DNA from: Cristatella mucedo
Taxonomy: Eukaryota; Bryozoa; Phylactolaemata; Cristatellidae
Length of the DNA: 64,000 bases
Assembly: GCA_009760855.2 (NCBI GenBank)
Contig: WPIO01000075.1
Span: forward strand, 1,265,001 to 1,329,000
Reading direction: 5' to 3'
A model generated the notes under the pieces. The model ran no database searches. It saw only the letters and a list, made by a program, of their open reading frames with translations, and was not told the origin of the DNA. Below are positions 60,545 through 64,000 of the stretch, one piece after another (the first letter of the stretch is position 1; each line of letters starts with the position of its first letter). Position numbers and translations under genes: made by a program.

Positions 60545-62270
60545 GTCTTAGACGAATACTAGCCCTTAAGAATTTTTGTCAAAGATTCTTGAAAAAAATT
60601 GTCGCTGAGCAGCTGTTTGCACATATTGAACAGAGTAAAATGTCAGAAACATTTTAATCGGGGTTCAAGAGGCAGCACTCCACTGAAATTGCTCTCTGCG
60701 TTAACAATGACACACTATACGGCAACGGTGACAGGAATGTCACTGCCAAAAGTCTGCTAGAACTATCAGCTGCCGTCAACACCATTGATCACGATGTCCT
60801 ACTTGAACGACTGAGAACAATGATCGGTCTAACAGACGAGGCACTGGCGTGGTTTACAACTTACTTGTCTGATCGTGTTCAATCCATGTCGTGAGGTGGT
60901 CAGGTCTTACCCACGAGACGGGTCACCCGTGCAGTCCCTCCAGGGTCTGTCCCCAGTCCGTGGCTGTTCTCCATTTATACTCAACCTCTGGGACAAGTGA
61001 TTAAGGCCCATGGAATAAGATATCACTTTTTATGCTGACGATACTCAGCTGTATTTGTCATTCAAACGTCGGAACCTGCTGCAACAGCTGATAAACTGAA
61101 TGCTTGCCTTGCCGACATTCGATCCTGGATGCAAAAACGTTTTGGAACTAAATGATGATAAAACCGAACTGGTGCTCATAGGAAACCCTAAGCATGTGGC
61201 TGGATTAGAAGGCTTTACTCTTCTAATATGTGATGCTGTTGTGTGACCATTACCACATGCTCAAAATTTAGGTGTCGTTTTCGACAGCAGCCAAAATTTT
61301 AAAAGCTTCATTCAAAATACTGCTTCTACAGCTTGCCATCACGTCAGATTCATTTCTAAGATAAGGAGCTGTCTTCTGTGGTGGCTTGCAATTTTTTTTA
61401 ACTAGTTCCTTAGTTCTGTCTCTGCTTGATAATTGTAATTCCCTTTTGACTGGACTATCAAAAAAGAAACTAGGCCATTGCAAATAGCTATAAATATAGC
61501 TGCAAGGCTAGTTTTCAAGTCCCAGAGGTTTGACCACGTCTCTCCTTTGCTAAAAGAGTTAGGATGGCTGCTGTTGAGCAAGGGATACTGAGCAAAGTTC
61601 TTACACTGACCCACAAGGCTGCCACGGCTTGGCTCTTCGATGCCTAGCTGAACTGCTGCACCAGTTTCAGCCTCCTCGTGCCCTCAGGTCCTGTATGGAC
61701 AATCAAGTAGTCGTTCCATTCCTCTGCTTAAATACCATTGGCGACAGAAGCCTTATCTCTGCAGGCCCTAGACTGTGGAACTCGCTTCCACGATTCTTAC
61801 GCAAGGACAAGGTGAGCCGTGATGGCACACTAGGAAAGGCGGTTGCCTTTCCTAGTCTCGAGGTCCCGAGGTCGTGGGTTCGAATCCTGCGGTGGGCGAT
61901 TCTTTATCACAGCTGAAAGCGGCGGTGATAGCCGTGAAGGCTCTTCTGTCGCTATACGAAAGAGGCTGTTAAATCAGCTACTATTTATTTATTTAGTGAC
62001 AACAACTCTCCTGCTGCCGATTGTGGCTCATCCTTTTCAGCGGTCCTGAGCTGCTACTTCCATGCTACTCACTACATCAACTGCTGGCCTAACTCTGCTA
62101 TACTTCCCACTTTCTCTTTGTTTCGTGAGATAAAGTCTGTTGGCTACCGGATGCATACCGAAAGCCGCTTAGGCTGTGAGTGCACTATACAAAACTCTCC
62201 TGCATAACACCCACATAGTCTTTGTGGCTTTGTGGAGTTACAGACGGAGACACATTACATTACATTACCT
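60545..62270 (+). mobile_element. LINE-B, RT to 3' tail, with nested SINE-1
   Basis: RT blocks: KILEKIVAEQLFAHIEQSK, HSTEIAL, LLELSAAVNTIDHDVLLERL, AVPPGSVPSPWLFSIYTQPL. CTD: QPPRALRSCMDNQVVVPFL and LWNSLPRFLR. The 3' UTR ends in ACATTACATTACATTAC. Stops at several sites, including the YADD region. Confidence 0.88.
61806..62002 (+). mobile_element. SINE-1 nested in LINE-B, with short target duplication
   Basis: Interrupts LINE-B between GACAA at 61806-61810 and GACAA at 61998-62002, where the 4.8 kb copy is continuous. Contains a perfect B-box (GTGGGTTCGAATCC) and the GTTAAATCAGCTA end with TATTTATTTATTTA. The head has a perfect 12-bp hairpin (61829-61840 with 61845-61856). Confidence 0.88.
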
Positions 62271-62329
62271 TAACAACCCATTACCTATTTCTCTATTTTG
62301 ACCTACTTAGAATGACTGCTGCCCTGCAT

Positions 62330-62580
62330 AACTAACTTGGTAAATCGGTCAGTAGTCTCACGGTATTTAGCAACAACTTTCAAAGAGGCCGTGTTTACTG
62401 ATGAAGCAGTCAACATTAAACCATTAGTAGCTTATGCCTGGTCTCCTAGTCTGCCGTTCCTCTAAAATACGACCAGTTGTAACAGGCTACCTAAGCTTCT
62501 TAATCCAAACTAAAAACCTTGCACTGTTTCAAGTGTATAACTTCCTTCTTAGGAAAGCTGAATCAGGTAGTCTCTAATAA
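62330..62580 (+). mobile_element. LINE-A RT-start fragment
   Basis: Frames read LTTFKEAVFTDEAVN and an ALFQVYNFLLRKAES-type block, matching 51830-52130. Meets the tail of the next copy head-on. Confidence 0.65.
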
Positions 62581-62584
62581 TATT

Positions 62585-63694
62585 AATAATAATAATTAAT
62601 ATATGATTATTTGTAGTTGTAATGTGATTAGTGGTAACACACACAGTGTCAACACGCATATTATATTATATATTATTTATGGTAACAGGAACAGAATCGT
62701 CATGTAAAAATGGTTAGCCGTAATATTTCTAGTGTCATCACACATAGGCACACGAACAAAATATCCCAAAGGCCCAGCAAACGCTGTGATTAGCAAGTGT
62801 ATTTTTAGCATATTTTAAAATTTGGTAGAATATGGAATGATGAGATGTCAGTCGGGAGTCAGCTCCAGGCTTTGGCAGTATGCGAATTAAAGTCTTGTTC
62901 TCCAAAGGATTTGAAGGTTGGCTCAATGTATTGCTTAATGATTTGAGTCAAAAGAACAGATGTTATGATGCCTAGCCTGGCTGGGTAGTTGCTCTAATAG
63001 GTAGGCTGGAACGGTAGCTGTAGCTAGGCCGGCAGCACCAAAGAATGAAGGAAACTAAAAGTGAGTGACAAAACCTCAAAGTCGATACGCTGCTAGATTG
63101 GGACCCAAGGCAGGGCAGTGAGAAGCGGTGTGGTTTTGCAACTATGATGCTCATGACAGACAAGCCTAGCTGCAGAGTGTTGCATTAATTGTAAGCGCCA
63201 GAGTGCACAGGCCGTTGGACCAATAAGCAGTGTCACAGAAGTCGAGACATGGTGTCATACATGCTCGGACTAACGATGATGTGTCTCGCCAGGTTCGAGT
63301 TTTCGTAACGTTTCTATGCCTAAAGTAGATAGACGGTGGTGTATGATCGTGGAGTAAAAGGTAACTTTGGACCAGGAAACTTTGATAGCGAGCAGATTTT
63401 AAATAATATTAAAAAGCCGACTTTTGAGCATTAACAGTTCCAATTTCCGAGTCATGCTAGGTTTGCCCATAACTAGTAAGTTGGTTTTATTGTCTATCAA
63501 TCTGGAATTGCTTGGTGCTATCCATGTGCAGAGCAATACATGCAGCAAGGGAGTAAAGACAGCTTCAAACGCTTGAAGATTTGGAGGGATTGAAGCATAG
63601 GCACAGCTTCGTGTCATTGGCATACAAGTGAAAGCCCAGATTAGGCTGGGCGATTATAACAGCAAGAGGGAGCATATATATTTATATTTGATTT

Positions 63695-63777
<83 letters not shown>

Positions 63778-64000
63778 TGCGAAGAGAAACGAATAAAGCA
63801 GGGTATTAGCCCTAGGGTATCCCCCGGCCGGCCGGACTTTAGTGGTTCCGTGGATGATTGTTACCTGTAAAAATCAATGCTCCGGTCTCTACCACTAAGA
63901 TAGGACCAAAAGCATTGCAGTTGCTTACCAGTGATACCCAGGTGAGATGAGAGAGGCGCTCGAGAATTGCTTAGGGATCCATGTTATCAATCGCTGCCGA
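62585..64000 (-). mobile_element. LINE-A (RT to tail) running off the right edge, split by (TA)n
   Basis: - strand, from the right edge: AAIDNMD-type RT block at 63970, a GxPQG-like block, (TA)n at 63697-63771, then NKTNLLVMGKPSM at about 63460-63490, CTD pieces and the ATT-rich tail at 62585-62610. Confidence 0.8.
63697..63771. repeat. (TA)n microsatellite inside a LINE-A RT
   Basis: About 75 bp of pure TA where other copies have coding sequence upstream of the YADD block. Confidence 0.95.

Noticed and set aside
61860-61900. A tRNA gene (perfect B-box)
   Set aside because: No complete cloverleaf; the same segment recurs with a common 3' body and target duplication, so it is a SINE head.
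63628-63870. 80-residue ORF with an Ile-Tyr repeat
   Set aside because: Translation of the (TA)n tract.

Overview
This is nuclear DNA from a metazoan, most likely an invertebrate. Genes are split by GT-AG introns, each recognisable protein is single-copy and animal-type, and much of the rest is decayed APE-type non-LTR retrotransposons (LINEs), tRNA-derived SINEs and long (GA)n/(CT)n, (TA)n and (GT)n tracts. There is no operon, phage, plasmid, CRISPR or prokaryotic gene structure. I cannot name the species or phylum from the sequence alone.

Three protein-coding loci are recognisable. (1) UNC50 (GMH1 family; Golgi/ER membrane protein) is complete on the + strand, 42383-48370. Its seven exons include a 26-nt microexon, and every splice phase closes to give 293 residues. 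(2) The 3' half of a glycogenin gene lies on the - strand, 49892-56946. It covers the end of the GT8 domain, a long Gln/Ala-rich linker and, unusually, two copies of the C-terminal WExxxxDYxG glycogen-synthase-binding motif. The catalytic N-terminal exons are not in the window. UNC50 and glycogenin are convergent, with about 1.5 kb between their stops. (3) One exon of pantothenate kinase lies on the - strand near 31.2-31.4 kb in a GC-rich island. None of its other exons is visible in the 31 kb to the left. One further probable first exon (58318-58415, +) is unassigned.

Layout: 1-2.2 kb LINE-B (endonuclease, linker, RT start; - strand); 4.6-5.3 kb LINE-B 3' end; 6-10.9 kb a patchwork of LINE-A, LINE-B and SINE pieces; 12.5-12.8 kb (GA)n; 13.7-19.7 kb LINE-A and LINE-B; 21-22.9 kb SINE and LINE-B; 23-28 kb mostly unassigned; 28-30.4 kb old LINEs; 31-32 kb GC island with the PANK exon; 34.7-36.1 kb minisatellite, LINE-A and a complex inverted repeat; 37-41 kb unassigned; 41.3-41.6 kb tandem LINE-A tails; 42-48.4 kb UNC50; 49.9-57 kb glycogenin; 59.8-64 kb nested LINE-A, LINE-B and SINE.

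The repeats can be read as a small ecosystem. LINE-A ends in a conserved hairpin plus (ATT)n, and a tRNA-derived SINE (SINE-2) carries a near copy of that 3' end, which suggests it uses the LINE-A reverse transcriptase. LINE-B ends in an (ACATT)n-type tail. One LINE-A insertion in a UNC50 intron has the layout of a twin-primed 5' inversion. All LINE ORFs read here contain stops or frameshifts, so I see no active copy.
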